Made by a program: the position numbers and the translations under genes. DNA of 64,000 bases from Adiantum capillus-veneris. Lineage: Eukaryota > Streptophyta > Polypodiopsida > Polypodiales > Pteridaceae. The notes under the pieces are model-generated. The model was not told where the DNA came from and did no database searches. It saw only the letters and a program-made list of their open reading frames with translations. Each line of letters opens with the position of its first letter. Positions within the stretch are counted from its first letter, which is position 1. Positions 1 through 10,794 of this stretch are shown here, piece by piece. The DNA is taken from NCBI GenBank assembly GCA_014529385.2, contig CM043950.1, positions 77,014,435 through 77,078,434 of the forward strand, in the 5' to 3' direction.

Positions 1-258
1 GATGGGAGAAACCATAATACAAAGCCTTTTGGAGGGGGGACCGGCTCCATGCAAATCCGGTCCTCAACTGTTGTCAATAGCTTAATATCTCTCTCTTTTG
101 AAAGTATTGTCGATGCTATCTAACTAGGTGTTATGCTTTTGTTGCTCTCTCCACCCAAGCACTCTTGTAATTCTCATTAGGAATCTATTCTAATGAAATG
201 CCCACTATGTTCATGCTAATTTCCGCTACACATAAGATTTTAGGCCATTAAATGTTAC
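1..258 (+). repeat. Diverged 3' end of an LTR of the E1/E2 gypsy family
   Basis: This stretch aligns by eye with the last part of the E1 and E2 LTRs. Shared pieces are ATAATACAAA-GCCT, GGACCGGCTCC, AATCCGGTCCTCAACTGTTGT, TCTCTCTCTTTTG-AAAGTATTGT and, at the end, TAGGCCATT...TTACA. The same order is seen at 24900-25154, 46390-46647, 55740-55984 and 59255-59497. After the LTR end there is no primer-binding site, so this is either a 3' LTR whose element lies to the left of the window or a solo LTR. It is clearly more diverged than the other four copies. Confidence 0.75.
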
Positions 259-1130
259 ACCAAACACAAAGAAAAAGACTCTGAAAACACCTTAAATGCT
301 TAAAATTTGACAACCGAAATGTTTTAAGCTGCTAACGATTAGCCAAAGTGAAATTCGATAACAAATGTTTGTCGTTAACGACACTGATGGTGTTAGGAGA
401 GTTTAATGCTCTCAAATTAGATCACGACTATAAATTTCTCACTTATGCCGGCCATTAGAACATTTGAATCTGATCAGGACATACATATTTGGTGAAGTTC
501 CCTGCTTGATGCCCTTGTAATTCCCAATTATGGTAGAGCAAGGTTACCCTCTCTCCTTCTTGACTTACTGCTCCCTTATCTTGCTATTTAGCCCTAGACT
601 CCCTGAATGCTTGTCGAGCTCCGACATCTGCTCTTGTCGAATTTCCTTTTCATTATTAAGCTAAGTCGAGGTCGAGGACGAGAGAGACTTCGTTCTTGCT
701 TCCCGTAATCCTCACAACCCTTCTTACTGGTCTCCCCTAAGCCTTCTTGTTTGTTTCGGCTCCTTCGTTCCCAAGCTTCAAGATCCTTCTTCTCGACCTT
801 GCTTGACTGCCTTGACAACCTCCTTCTCAAGCTAGCTTCCTCGCCTCCCTTATTAACGACTCGAGCTTCTCTTCTTACTTGGTCTCAAGCTTCCTCTCGC
901 CTTGACCAAACTCCTTCTCAATCTAGCTTCCTTGCCTCCACAAGCGAAAGAAGCTTGTAATTCCCACCTTCCGTTAGCCAACGACAAGAGAGAGGAGAGA
1001 GAGAGATTTGCCTCCATTAGCCGAGGACGAGAGAGAGGATAGCGAGCTTTTTCTTTCGTCTTCCTCCAAGCTCCCTTCCTTCCTTCGCTCTCTCGCCCAA
1101 GCTCTCCCTCGCTTCCCTAAAAAAAAACCT
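259..1130. other. Non-coding, partly pyrimidine-rich stretch
   Basis: I see no gene here. From about 580 to 1130 the plus strand is rich in CTT, CTC and CGAG words. It contains an imperfect internal duplication, in which the block around 785-850 (CTTGAC, CCTTCTCAA, TAGCTTCCT) recurs around 895-945, and purine patches made of GAGAGA. The long open frames that can be drawn through it come from this biased composition and match no family I know. Confidence 0.5.
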
Positions 1131-1154
1131 TTAAAAAATTGGCCCCCCACCACG

Positions 1155-1209
1155 CAGTCACGGCGCCGTGACTGACGTGGCGCGGGAAATCCAGTTTGTT
1201 TGACGTGGC
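1155..1209. promoter_or_regulatory. 20-bp perfect palindrome followed by two TGACGTGGC motifs
   Basis: CAGTCACGGCGCCGTGACTG at 1155-1174 is a perfect palindrome. TGACGTGGC occurs at 1173-1181 and again at 1201-1209. ACGT-core motifs of this kind are the known binding sites of plant bZIP factors. The cluster could therefore be the promoter of a dead LTR or of an unrecognised transcript. No TATA box or reading frame that would use it is evident next to it, so the regulatory role is inference only. Confidence 0.25.
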
Positions 1210-3567
1210 AGGTAGCAAGATCGGGTGCACGAATGCTGATAGAACCAGCTCCGAATCTGAGCGCCCTAGCATGCTGATCCAATTTCGCTTCTTGCTCCGC
1301 ATCCTCTAATGCTTCTAGTGGCCAGCACGAGCTTCACAAGCCTCCCCCCTTTTGTAGTTCACTGCCGGTCTCCATGGCCTCCTCTTTTTTTCCTTGCTTA
1401 CACACTTAAGCCGTTTAGTTTACAAGGTGGGCACCCTTAATTGGCATCGGTGGCCATTTGATTGTCTTGGGCGGCCATTGGCCCTTTTGTGATCATGGGA
1501 GGTCCTTCCCGGTGGCCTTTTTAATTCATTGGCCTGGGTGGGCGACTTCATGGTGGGCACCACATTTTATACACATATCGGCCAAGCATTGCCAAGCACA
1601 ACACCTTCCTCGAGTGGCCCCCGTCGAGCTAGGCCTATCCCACCATGGGTACGCTCCATGAGATGACATTTAGGACTATGAGCTCATCAAGTGCTTTCGT
1701 AATGGCACCACTTTTAGCATGCATAATCTAGCAAAGCATTGCTAATCACGACATTTTAATGCTTCTCGAGCTTAATCCACTTAGCATATTTATCATCCAA
1801 GGTACTGCTAAGCACATCAATCGTATCTTCATTAGTTGGTTATGAAATACCATTTAATTGAAGCACCAATTAACACTGCACTGCAAGAGATGAAATACCT
1901 AACAAGATTGCAGTTCCCAAAACTTGACTGAAGCTCAAAATTTCCTAGATGGCACTCTATACAAGCGGACTAGATTGGTATGGAACTAGCCCTCGGTGAA
2001 TCTTTAACGACCAATAAATTGGCAACTGGAACTCCGATTGTTGATCTCAAAAGACCGACGTGCTCCACAAAGTGAGTAGTTCAGGTCTATGCATTCCTTC
2101 CATTTATGTCTCCTCAATTGCAGTTACACAATCCGGCACGGATCTGCATTAACTCAAACTTCAAACTGCCATAACTTCTTCATCGTAGCTCCAATCGAGG
2201 AGCCATAAAGATAGACCAATAGAGCACTTCAAGCACTGCAGTTCTAGATCATAATATCCCATATGTGCTCACTTCAAGCATAGTCCGTTTTAGCATCATT
2301 AAGGCATCTGTTGGCCCTTTTAAACCGCATTTGGCATACATTAATCATTAAGCTTGACCTGTTAACAAGCCATGATCACTGCTTAATAATCATGTAAGAT
2401 TCAAATAAGCTTGATGGGCATCTTCTTGGCATCTTTCCTAGCATGGGAGCGGAGCTACACGACATCCACCCCCTCTAAACCTGCACAGCCTCCGGTCTGT
2501 GCCAACTGCACTTCAATCTGCATCTTCTATAGGTACCTTAAGCTCTTTGCCATCATCAGACTTGCATTATGAAAAATGAAATAAGGCTTATACCCTATCA
2601 TCAATTTTCTAGCTTAATCATTAGGTAGCTGGCCATCAAAAATCTATGAACCGTATCTGCCGTATCTTCAAAGCATTCAATTATGAAAAACCTATTTAGT
2701 GAACCCCGCCAGACTCAAGTGATCCAGTTCATGATGCACCCGGCTTGACAATTAAGCTCTCTCAAGGTAACCCTATCAAGCTCAAATATGCCTTACTTTG
2801 TCTGCACACGGAATGGCCATCAAGTTCTTTACTTCAAGTTTTGGTAGTAGAACCAACTCAAAAGATGTGAAGATACTTCATCAATTGTCCAAAGAAGTCA
2901 GTTGGAAGCCAACGATGTAATCTTATTTTACGCATAGCAAACACTCTTCTTACTTAGCATAATCTAGAAAACAAAACCTTGCATCATGCGGCCTGCTACA
3001 TCAAGCATCTGGTATCCTCTGCATCTGCAACTTGCACTTTAGTAACCGCCAGGATCAAATGGGGTAATAAGAAATTGCCCACACATTGGGGCATCATAAT
3101 CTCCACATGAGCATACATTTCCCGTGTCAATCAATTCAAGCATTTCTAGTACAGATATGCTACCCTTGGTTCAAATAGCATGCAATTACTATGCATACTT
3201 ATTAGTATCCATCCATATTGAATCTGCTTACGAACATCCTTAGAATCTTCTGGATCGAACACCATTGAGATCACATAGCATTGATGGATTCCGCAATATA
3301 TTAGAGCTTCACCTGAAGCATAGTGCAACACCCAAATTGTTGGCAACTTAAGCTCGTTACCAGAAATCATTGAAGAAATCTGACTTCCTTTTACTGGCAG
3401 CTAAGATATCACTGACATAAGCATCAATAGGAATAGCATCCAAATCCAGCCACATCTGGCACATTGTCCAAGAAAATGAAAAACCCTATGTACTTTATGC
3501 AGTATCAAGGATGATTTAGCATCATCACCCCCTCTAGCTTCATAGCCATCACGAAAAAACTTGGGAG
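1210..3567. other. Non-coding stretch, probably old retroelement debris
   Basis: No gene is recognisable. Two minus-strand sites look like polypurine tracts next to LTR starts. One reads GTTTAGAGGGGGTGGATGTC (complement of 2461-2480) and the other AAGCTAGAGGGGGTGATGAT (complement of 3521-3540). Plant gypsy elements often end in such a tract just before the 3' LTR. Just before the first site the minus strand is open and ends in a short GLEGVDVV-stop reading, as a pol end might. No matching LTR pair was found, so the assignment is weak. Confidence 0.35.
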
Positions 3568-4374
3568 TCACTCGACCTGTATCATCAGACGAATTTTCAC
3601 ATGTTGGGATTTCAGCTTGATCTCACGAAAAATAGCTTTATCCTGTAGATCTTCATCCATAATATCCTCCAGAAAATCACCCTTGGAAGTCTCAACATTA
3701 ATCAAAACTATAGGAGTTATCTCCTCATGCAGCCCATGTACAAGAATAGATGTAAAATCTATGTCTATAATCTGTTCACAATCAGCATGATCCGAGCAAT
3801 CTTCATATTCATCCATATAATCCTCTGCTTCCTCATCTGCACTTAGCAATAGATTATAGAATTGTAAAGGCTCATCTGGCACCCCCTCTGAAGAGGTATA
3901 CGCATCAGAAAGCTCTTCTATACTGCCACAAACATCTCCTTCACATCTAGAAAAAAGTTCACCGATTATAGCATCCTCTTCTGTGATAGCATCATCTGCA
4001 AGCATATTGTTAGTAGCAATCATAGGTTCGTTGACATCCTCTGGCTCATCCTGTGATGGGTCCACAATCTTAGTCACTTCATCAGCTATTGTGTATATAA
4101 TACATTTATTTATGCAATCATCTGTAGGCAGACATGTTATCTTCTCGGCTATAGTGCAAATAGTTTCAGTAACATCCTATAGAGGTTCATCTGTTTGATA
4201 AACTCTTTCAGAATAACCCATGTCAAGGTCAACAGCTTGCGAACCACTTGCTGTACAGTCCATGTCTTCACTAGAACCATTATTAGAGGTAGCGTTGTCA
4301 GGAGTTTTTTTGGAGCAAGGGATTGCGCATATGTACATACACATGCATGGTGCATCGAATAAAGGATTACCCAA
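3568..4374 (-). pseudogene. Acidic reading frame of unknown function, broken by one stop
   Basis: On the minus strand one frame stays open from 4374 to 3568 (about 268 codons) apart from a single TAG at 4179-4177. The predicted protein is strongly acidic, with many Asp and Glu, patches such as EDYMDEYEDCSDHADCEQ, and no basic domain, membrane segment or recognised motif. It lies just upstream, on the same strand, of the polypurine-like site at 3521-3540. That would fit a tail or extra ORF of a dead gypsy element. A host exon or a chance frame in biased DNA cannot be excluded. I do not recognise a family. Confidence 0.3.
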
Positions 4375-5446
4375 TTTTCATAGCCAGGTGGTTACGTGGG
4401 GCCCACATGTGTACAGGTAGGACAACATGTACATAGTGCAGTGATTTTCACTATTATCAATACTAGTGTGTTTTCTCTACAATAAGGAGGAGTTGGTAGC
4501 GCGTAAAACTTCTCGAGGAAGCTATCCGCGGGCCGACGACGTGAGGTCAGCAGGTGCGTGAGATGGCATCTAGTGGCGTCAGGAGGGCGAACGAGGTCAA
4601 TATTTGCACGCGAATGAGGACGGACACAACGTGGGTGTTTTCTGGTGAGAGTTATGCAGAAAGGTCATCATTAGGACCACTTTTTGGGGCCACTTCACGT
4701 GGTGGCGAGATGCATTATTGGAAAAAAGCTGAGTGCCAGGTGTGCGGATGATGCAAAAAGGTGACAACTATGCACTGCGAGGTCAGTTTGTGGCCTGTTC
4801 GGGGTCCGTTTGAGGTCATCTAAAAGGCCAAGGGTGCCCAAGTAATAAAGCTAAGTGTGGGAACTGAAAAAACTGAGAGAAGACCAGAAAAAACGTGGAG
4901 AAGAGAGGAGGAACAGCCGCAGCTGTGTTTTTGCTCATTTTGGAGCCTGTTTTGGCCCTAAACTACTCATCCGAGGTCGGATTTGAGCACTTTTCCATTG
5001 TAGACTGGGGTTTTGGGCCGTTCCAGACGCGATGGCGCTGTCTATTTTGCCAAATTCCTCACTCTTTTTCTACTGTTTTTTTGTGTAAGTTTCTCCTATG
5101 AGCGAAGTTTCTGCTCCAGTTGGTGATTTGTATCTGGTATCTTTTACCCATATTTTGTGAGCTGTTTGCCCCATTGGTGTTGGCCCAAGCTCATTTGTAT
5201 CTAAACATAAAAAATTATCCTCTTTTGAGCTGAGTTTTTTTGGGTGTGTGTGTGTGGAGTGGGCAAGTGGATAGTCTCTCTCCTCTCACTCCAGAGGTGT
5301 GTTCCCTGTCTCGGCCAGGTGTGTTGTGTAAGCCGAGTGGTGCCCCATAGTGTGTGTGTGTATCTTCCCAAGAGTGTGTGTCGGGTCGTTATAGAGGCGC
5401 TGTGTGTGTTTTCATCCCGCTCACATTCTTTTGGCGCCCCCACGGA
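4375..5446. other. Non-coding stretch left of the TRIM-like element
   Basis: No gene is recognised. The segment has a GC-richer part (4500-5060) and short GT-rich runs (5244-5256, 5349-5362, 5400-5410). Its right end, ending GGATC at 5447-5451, was contiguous with 7652 onward before the TRIM-like element inserted. The two flanks should therefore be read as one older sequence, possibly the LTR or leader of the gypsy element whose gag begins at 8735. Confidence 0.4.
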
Positions 5447-5451
5447 GGATC

Positions 5452-5593
5452 TGTTGAGCTTATATGTGAAGCTACTCAATATATGGCTTCTCTATATATG
5501 GCACCTAGCTCCCCTCTATATATACATCATCTCATGTGTGTATTCTACACACTTTGGGGTTCTACTTCTGTGTTCTCTCCTTCTCTCTCAACA
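5452..5593 (+). repeat. 5' LTR of the TRIM-like element
   Basis: 142 bp, TGTTGAGC...TCTCAACA. It contains TATA-like words (CTCTATATATGG near 5492 and CTCTATATATACATC near 5515) that could serve as the promoter. The right LTR is nearly identical. The primer-binding site starts at the next base. Confidence 0.9.
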
Positions 5594-5605
5594 TGGTATC
5601 AGAGC
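5594..5605 (+). other. Primer-binding site of the TRIM-like element
   Basis: TGGTATCAGAGC immediately abuts the LTR end. It is the standard complement to the 3' end of plant initiator-Met tRNA and is also used by the copia and gypsy elements in this window. Confidence 0.9.
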
Positions 5606-5649
5606 AGTACGTTTTTGTTTTCAATTTTTCTCCTGATCAAAATCGATTT

Positions 5650-6175
5650 TGCAAAAACTACCCGCTGCAGGGATCGGAATCGATGTGGTCTACCACTTTG
5701 CAGAAGGAAGTTTCTTCAAATTCTGCACCGATTTTGAGTTATCGTTCACGGACTGCGTACATACCTGAAAAACAGCTTTTGCGTTTTGTTTTAGATTTTT
5801 CTGCTAATTGGAAATGATTTTTCAGAAACTACCCGTGGGCCAGACCGGAATCGATGTGGTCTACAACTTTGCAGAAGGAAGTGTTTTCAAATTCTGCACC
5901 GATTTTGAGTTATCGTTCGCGGACTGCGTACATACCTGAAAAGCAATTTTCGCTTTTTGTGCTTATTGAAAACGATTTTGCAGAAACTACCCGCGTGAAA
6001 GACTGGAATCGATGTGGTCTACAACTTTGCAGAAAAACTACCCGCGATGGGGATTGGAATCGATGTGGTCTATAACTTTGCAGAAGAAAGTTTCTCTAAA
6101 TTCTGCACCAATTTTGGGTTATCGTCTCGGACTGCGAATATGTTTGAAAATCAAAATTTTACTTTTTGCTTTTGA
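5650..6175 (+). repeat. Tandem ~160-170-bp repeats inside the TRIM-like element
   Basis: The block with AACTACCCG, GGAATCGATGTGGTCTA, CTTTGCAGAAGGAAGT, CACCGATTTTGAGTTATCG and GGACTGCG-TACATACCTGAAAA occurs three times. The AACTACCCG motifs lie near 5657, 5829, 5986 and 6039. The last interval is short (about 50 bp), so one unit has been partly reduplicated. Frames that look open across this block are a by-product of the repeat. Confidence 0.8.
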
Positions 6176-6414
6176 TTTTTCTCATAATTGAAAACTTCTC
6201 AATTATATTTTTCTTCATCAATCATATATTTGTTACTGACGTAACTTTGTTGCAGAAGCCAGTTACACATCGTTCCGATTCAGTCGAGCCGTTGATGATC
6301 GTCCAAATTCTATCGAGGTACTGTTGGTACATGATCTTCTGTTATATGATATACTCGTTCATTGATTCTCGTATAATTATTCTTTTAGAGATATAGTTTA
6401 CGTCGTTTTATTGA

Positions 6415-6860
6415 TAATTTCTCATTGATACCATAATGATTTTGATGGTACCATGATGATGTTTTGTTAATACTTTGGTCATGGTGATTTTCGTTGATAC
6501 CATGATGATATGTCATTGATACCATGGTTATTCTCGGTGGTGCCATGATGATATTTTGTTGATATCATGGTTATTCTCGGTGATTTTTATTGATACCATG
6601 ATGATGTTTTATTGATACCATGGTTATTCTCGGTGATACCATGATGTTGTTTCGTTGATACCATGGTTATTCTCGGTGATGCCATGATGATATTTCGTTG
6701 ATACCATGGTTATTCTCGGTGATGCCATGATGTTGTTTCGTTGATACAATGAATATTCTCGGTGATATCATGATGCTTTTTGTTGATACCATGATCATTT
6801 ATTCATTTTTATTGACATAATGATGATATTTTGTTAATACTTTGATGGTATTCATTGATC
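6415..6860 (+). repeat. Minisatellite inside the TRIM-like element
   Basis: Imperfect tandem units of roughly 40-45 bp are built from TTGATACCATGATGATGTT, TTGATACCATGGTTATTCTC and GGTGATGCCATGATG. At least eight partial or complete units are visible. CCATG words alternate through the whole array. No coding capacity. Confidence 0.8.
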
Positions 6861-7504
6861 ACTACATTGATAAATGTTGTTTTATGTAGTATATACACAT
6901 ATCATTTGTATCACGTAATCACACATTTTATACTTTTACGTTTATACTTTATGTACCATATGTTGTCGTGCATATATATGTCGTCAAAAGAGTGGCGTCG
7001 CGAACCATCTCTTATGGCATTGTGAACGTAATTATTTCATTAACGATGCTAATAATTTTCATGACATGTTTTTTTTTGGAGTCTATGATCTATGTAGGAT
7101 TGATCAAAGAATTGATTTTATGAAGATAAACTTGGTGACAATAAAAGATTTATGAAGATATGTTTGGTGATGCCATATTGATGACAACATGAAGACATGT
7201 TTGGTGATGCGATATTGATGACAAGCTACACAGCAGATTCACAGGAGACACTTTTGATTACAAGCTAATCGATAGCTTTTACACCTCTTTATTGAACCTT
7301 TGTATTCATTATTGTATTTGATAGGAGTAATGTAACTCCTCATAAAACATTCATTGTAAAAGGAGTGATGTAGCTCCTCGTAAACATTTGTATATTCAAT
7401 GATTTTTATAATATAACGGTGGGTGTATATAGAGCTGTGGGTTTTTCCCTTGATCCCCCAAGGGTTTTTTCATCCACAGTTAGGGACCCTTATTTGAGCG
7501 GGGG

Positions 7505-7646
7505 TGTTGAGCTTATATGTGAAGCTACTCAATATATGGCTTCTCTATATATGGCACCCAGGTCCCCTCTATATATACATCATCTCATGTGTGTATTCTA
7601 CACACTTTGGGGTTCTAATTCTGTGTTCTCTCCTTCTCTCTCAACA
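7505..7646 (+). repeat. 3' LTR of the TRIM-like element
   Basis: 142 bp, same ends as the 5' LTR. It is preceded by GAGCGGGGG (7496-7504), a weak polypurine tract. It is followed by the GGATC duplication. Confidence 0.9.
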
Positions 7647-7669
7647 GGATCTTCTTCGAGTACCTTCTG

Positions 7670-7781
7670 CTTCGAGCTTCGAGCTTCGAGCTTCGAGCTT
7701 CGAGCTTCGAGCTTCGAGCTTCGGGATTACAGGTTGCAGGTTGCAGATTACAGATTACAGGTTACAAGTTACAGGTTACAG
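7670..7781 (+). repeat. Two abutting 7-bp tandem arrays
   Basis: CTTCGAG is repeated seven times perfectly (7670-7718) and is followed by the variant CTTCGGG. From 7726 to 7781 come eight units of a different heptamer, ATTACAG, GTTGCAG or GTTACAG. The two arrays share period and phase but not sequence. In one frame the first array reads as a repeating FELRASS peptide; I regard that as incidental. Confidence 0.9.
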
Positions 7782-8734
7782 GCACAGGTATAGGTACAGG
7801 TGATTCACACAAGTACAGGTAGCTGGAGTACAGTGATATACTAGCAGTGATGTCACTTGCAGTTGTTGTGGGAATGCATCACTTGGCGCCTATTTGAGCG
7901 CATTGTCTGCTGGATTGTACGTTACTTGTGGAAACTGCCATTGTACGCATTTGTGGAGCCATACTTGGTTGTATTTGGCAGTCCTAGCCATTTCTGAGAC
8001 TTGGTCTGGAAGATAGTCATTTCTGAGACTTGACTATACGCGATTTGCATTAGCCTTCGTGTGAGGGTCGATAGCGTGAGGTTTTTATTGAGCTGGGGGA
8101 TTCTCAAATGTAGAGATCCTTTCGGTGATACAGGTAGCTGGAGCACCCTTTTTGTGACCTCACCATAGGCTATGTACTAGTGAGTCCTACTTGATGCTCG
8201 GGTTCTATTGTTGACAGTTTATGCATACATAGACAGTCTATATTTTGGGTTCCTACTGCTCTACTTCTGGGGAAACTCTGTCGAAATTTTCCCAAGTTAT
8301 GATGGCTGGTTTTTTGGTATTTTGAGCCATTTATGCTGTTATGCTGGTGAAATTTTGGCAAAATCAGAGGTTGAGTCAGGTGTGCCTTCTTGGGAGCTTC
8401 ATGGTTGGATTTAATGGATGATCAAAATGGCCCTCATTTCACTCCTTTTCATTTAACTCAAAGAATTCAGATTAATGTTCATGTGTCCAGGAAGATCTTT
8501 TTCCAGCAGCGCATAGTCTTTATGTTTGGGCCAAGAAGATTGAGAGAGATCTTGGAATGTCCTTTGCCTGTTGTAATTCCAATGATCAACTATGAAAACT
8601 CATTTGATGTGCATGTGTTTGTCCTTATCTAAAGCTGAGCTCCATTGAAGTTTCTAGGGATTGGGTAGTGAAAAGTTTTGGGTTCTTGCACGTGTGTTCG
8701 AAGGGGTTCTCAAAGCATCATAATTTGGGTAGCC
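7782..8734. other. Non-coding leader-like stretch before a gypsy gag
   Basis: No coding family is recognised. A short internal repeat (CATTTCTGAGACTTG at 7988 and 8019) and a repeated CAGGTAGCTGGAG (7817 and 8132) are visible. Its position directly before the gag start at 8735 suggests an LTR or untranslated leader of that element. No primer-binding site of the initiator-Met type is present. Confidence 0.35.
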
Positions 8735-10040
8735 ATGGCTTTCTCTTATCCTAAGTTTCATGGAAGAAGTGATGAAGATGTGGAAGAATTTCTGGAAAAG
8801 ATGGAGGTTGCCTGCATTAGCAACTAGATTCATGGAGGTTGCCTGCATTAGCAACTAGATTCATGACCCTACGCAAATGTTACGCCTTCTCCAAATTTGT
8901 TTGAAGAGTGATGCATGAGTTTGGTCTAAAGCATTTGAAGAGGAGTTGCGTGTGGCTGATCCACTTGTAAGGTTGAGTTGGGACAATCTACGACATGGGT
9001 TGGAAGTGGATTTTGTAAAGATAGAAGATCCTGACAAAGTGTGGCAAGAAGTACAGGCTTTGGTGCAAAAGGAAGGTGAGCTAGTAGATGCGTACATACG
9101 TAAGTTTTCATTGGCATGGGAGCGAATGTGCAAGGCCTTAGCACCACAGGTACCCCCGCCTGACATGATGAAGAAGGACAGGTTCTTAGCTGGTCTTTGG
9201 GAGAATATACATTGGAGAGTGGAGCTAAAGAAGCCTAGGACATATGAAGATGCACTAGAGGTAGCAAGGAACAAAGAGTGGAAGCTGAGGAAAATGAGCC
9301 AGTTAGGGGTGGAGTCTTTGCCAATGAGGTCTGAATTTCAGCCTATAGAGTCTTTACAAGGGCGCATGTCAGGGGTTCATCATGAACCAGTAGTTCCTGT
9401 TACTACTCAGGTTATGCCAGCAGTGGTCACTACAGCAGTGCAAGATGATGGGCTAAGGCAAGACATGAGGCAAATGGTAGATTTGATGAAGAATCTCAGC
9501 CTAAACATGCTCGGTCAAGTGGGAAATAATCGAGGTCGAGGGAGGTTTGCAAATCAGCCAGGAGGTGAAGAAAGGCCTAGGAATGGTGTTGGACAAAGCA
9601 ATGGTAGGTTTTGGAGGCAGACGCCCACATGTTATAATTGTGGAGAGTTGGGTCACATCAGCCCGCAATGTGATAAGCCACCAAGGATGGGGGGAGACAT
9701 GTATCCATTGCCAAGACAGGTGCTAACTAGGTCAAATGATTATGGCATCGAAATTAAGGGAGACGAAGGAACCAGTGGACTGACCGAGGAGGAAAAGGGA
9801 AAGACAAAAGTGCTAAGTGTAGTCACCTTGGAGAAGGCATCAAAGCTAGAGGATACATTAGTGATGACTATTGGGAAGAGGACCACAGAGGATAAGAAAG
9901 GAAGAAGTTCCCCAGGTCCTAGTAAGAAGAAAGGAAAGAGCCATGAAGGGCGAGGATGTCAAGGCCAAGAGGAAAAGGAGAGCTCGTCAAAAGTTTCATG
10001 TTTCAGATTTTCCACTAGGGGATGGGCAACTAAGCTATAA
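8735..10040 (+). pseudogene. Gypsy-type gag (capsid/nucleocapsid), broken
   Basis: The reading begins MAFSYPKFHGRSDEDVEEF at 8735, a typical retrotransposon gag start. A 31-bp tandem duplication (8804-8865) then shifts the frame; before and after it the same protein is followed in two frames, with additional stop codons near 8825 and 8908. From 8946 the frame is open to 10040. It carries the capsid-like region (WQEVQALVQKEGE, ERMCKAL) and a CCHC zinc knuckle, CYNCGELGHISPQC, near 9631-9672. The last ~40 codons run past a frame change, since the protein continues in another frame from about 9871. Gag packages the element RNA into cytoplasmic particles; this copy cannot make it intact. Confidence 0.8.
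8804..8865 (+). repeat. 31-bp perfect tandem duplication in gag
   Basis: The 31-base unit starting GAGGTTGCCTGC at 8804 is repeated exactly at 8835. Because 31 is not a multiple of three, it moves the gag frame by one. The perfect identity of the two units points to a recent slippage or repair event. Confidence 0.9.
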
Positions 10041-10794
10041 CTTGAGGGAGGATTTGACGAGCAGGAAGGCAGATGTTACTTTTGGGCAGCTTATAGAGAT
10101 GGTGCCTAAGCTAAAGCGACAGTGGAAGAGGATGGTTAACCCAATGGAGAAAGAGCCAGAGAGAGGTTCAGTAAAGGTGTTGGCAATGGATGAGCTACCA
10201 GACATTTGTCCAATAGTAGATGTGTGGCATAAAAGAAAAAATTTGGGACAAGGTTATGTGGATGGCGGAGCCCAAATATGCATCATAACACACTCATGCA
10301 TTGAGAAGATGGGTCTCACAGTGGCTGGGGTGTCAGGTTTTCGGATCAGATTGGCAAACCATCTAAAAGTAAAATGCTTAGGTGTTGTAAAGAGCTTAGA
10401 AGTGGAGGCATATGATGCAAAGGCAGTGGTTGATTTTCATGTGATGCCAGCAGGGTTGGGAGCATATCCTATTATACTGGGAAGACCATGGTTACGTGCA
10501 GTGGGAGCTTTTCAAGATTGGCGACATGGTACGATTAGCCTCTATGGAAAGATAGGTACCAAGAAGCTTGATAATATGGACACAAGGAAATGGTTAGAGG
10601 AGCTTTATGAAGATGAGTATGAGTCTAGTGATGAAGACTCTTCCACGGTGACAGATGAGGACAGTGATAGCACTACCAACAGTGATGAGGATGCTGATGT
10701 TGCATTTCTTTTGATGGACAAAGAAATCCAGGAGATTGGTTTAGTTGCATTTGCGAATGAGGTTGAAGATGAAAGTGAGGGCCTTATGAAGTGA
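9871..10794 (+). pseudogene. Gypsy aspartic protease region
   Basis: The frame is open for about 307 codons and overlaps the end of gag in another frame. The retropepsin core is around 10256-10300 (YVDGGAQICIITHSCI), where the usual Asp-Ser/Thr-Gly triad reads Asp-Gly-Gly. The downstream flap/fold partner YPIILGRPWLRAVG is near 10466-10510. A long acidic, Ser/Asp/Glu-rich linker follows (10600-10700). The protease would cut Gag-Pol. This lineage differs from E1 and E2, whose protease has a different core. The frame ends at a TGA just where the RT frame begins. Confidence 0.8.

Larger units (their letters stand above)
5452..7646 (+). mobile_element. Complete TRIM-like non-autonomous LTR retrotransposon
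   Basis: Two 142-bp direct repeats (5452-5593 and 7505-7646) begin TGTTGA and end CAACA. They differ at only about three positions by eye. A perfect initiator-Met primer site, TGGTATCAGAGC, follows the left LTR directly. The element is flanked by a perfect 5-bp duplication GGATC (5447-5451 and 7647-7651). The 1.9-kb interior encodes no gag or pol and consists largely of two tandem-repeat blocks. This is the layout of TRIM elements, which move with proteins supplied by other retroelements; at 2.2 kb it is on the large side for that class. The plus orientation follows from the primer site. High LTR identity suggests recent insertion. Confidence 0.9.

Noticed and set aside
5244-6075. Several overlapping plus-strand frames of 70-130 codons
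   Set aside because: They run through GT-rich sequence, the 142-bp LTR and the internal tandem repeats of the TRIM-like element; no protein family is matched.
7719-7760. GGGATTACAGG-like text resembling the primate Alu consensus
   Set aside because: It is the start of the RTTRCAR heptamer array; no other Alu feature is present and the window is plant DNA.
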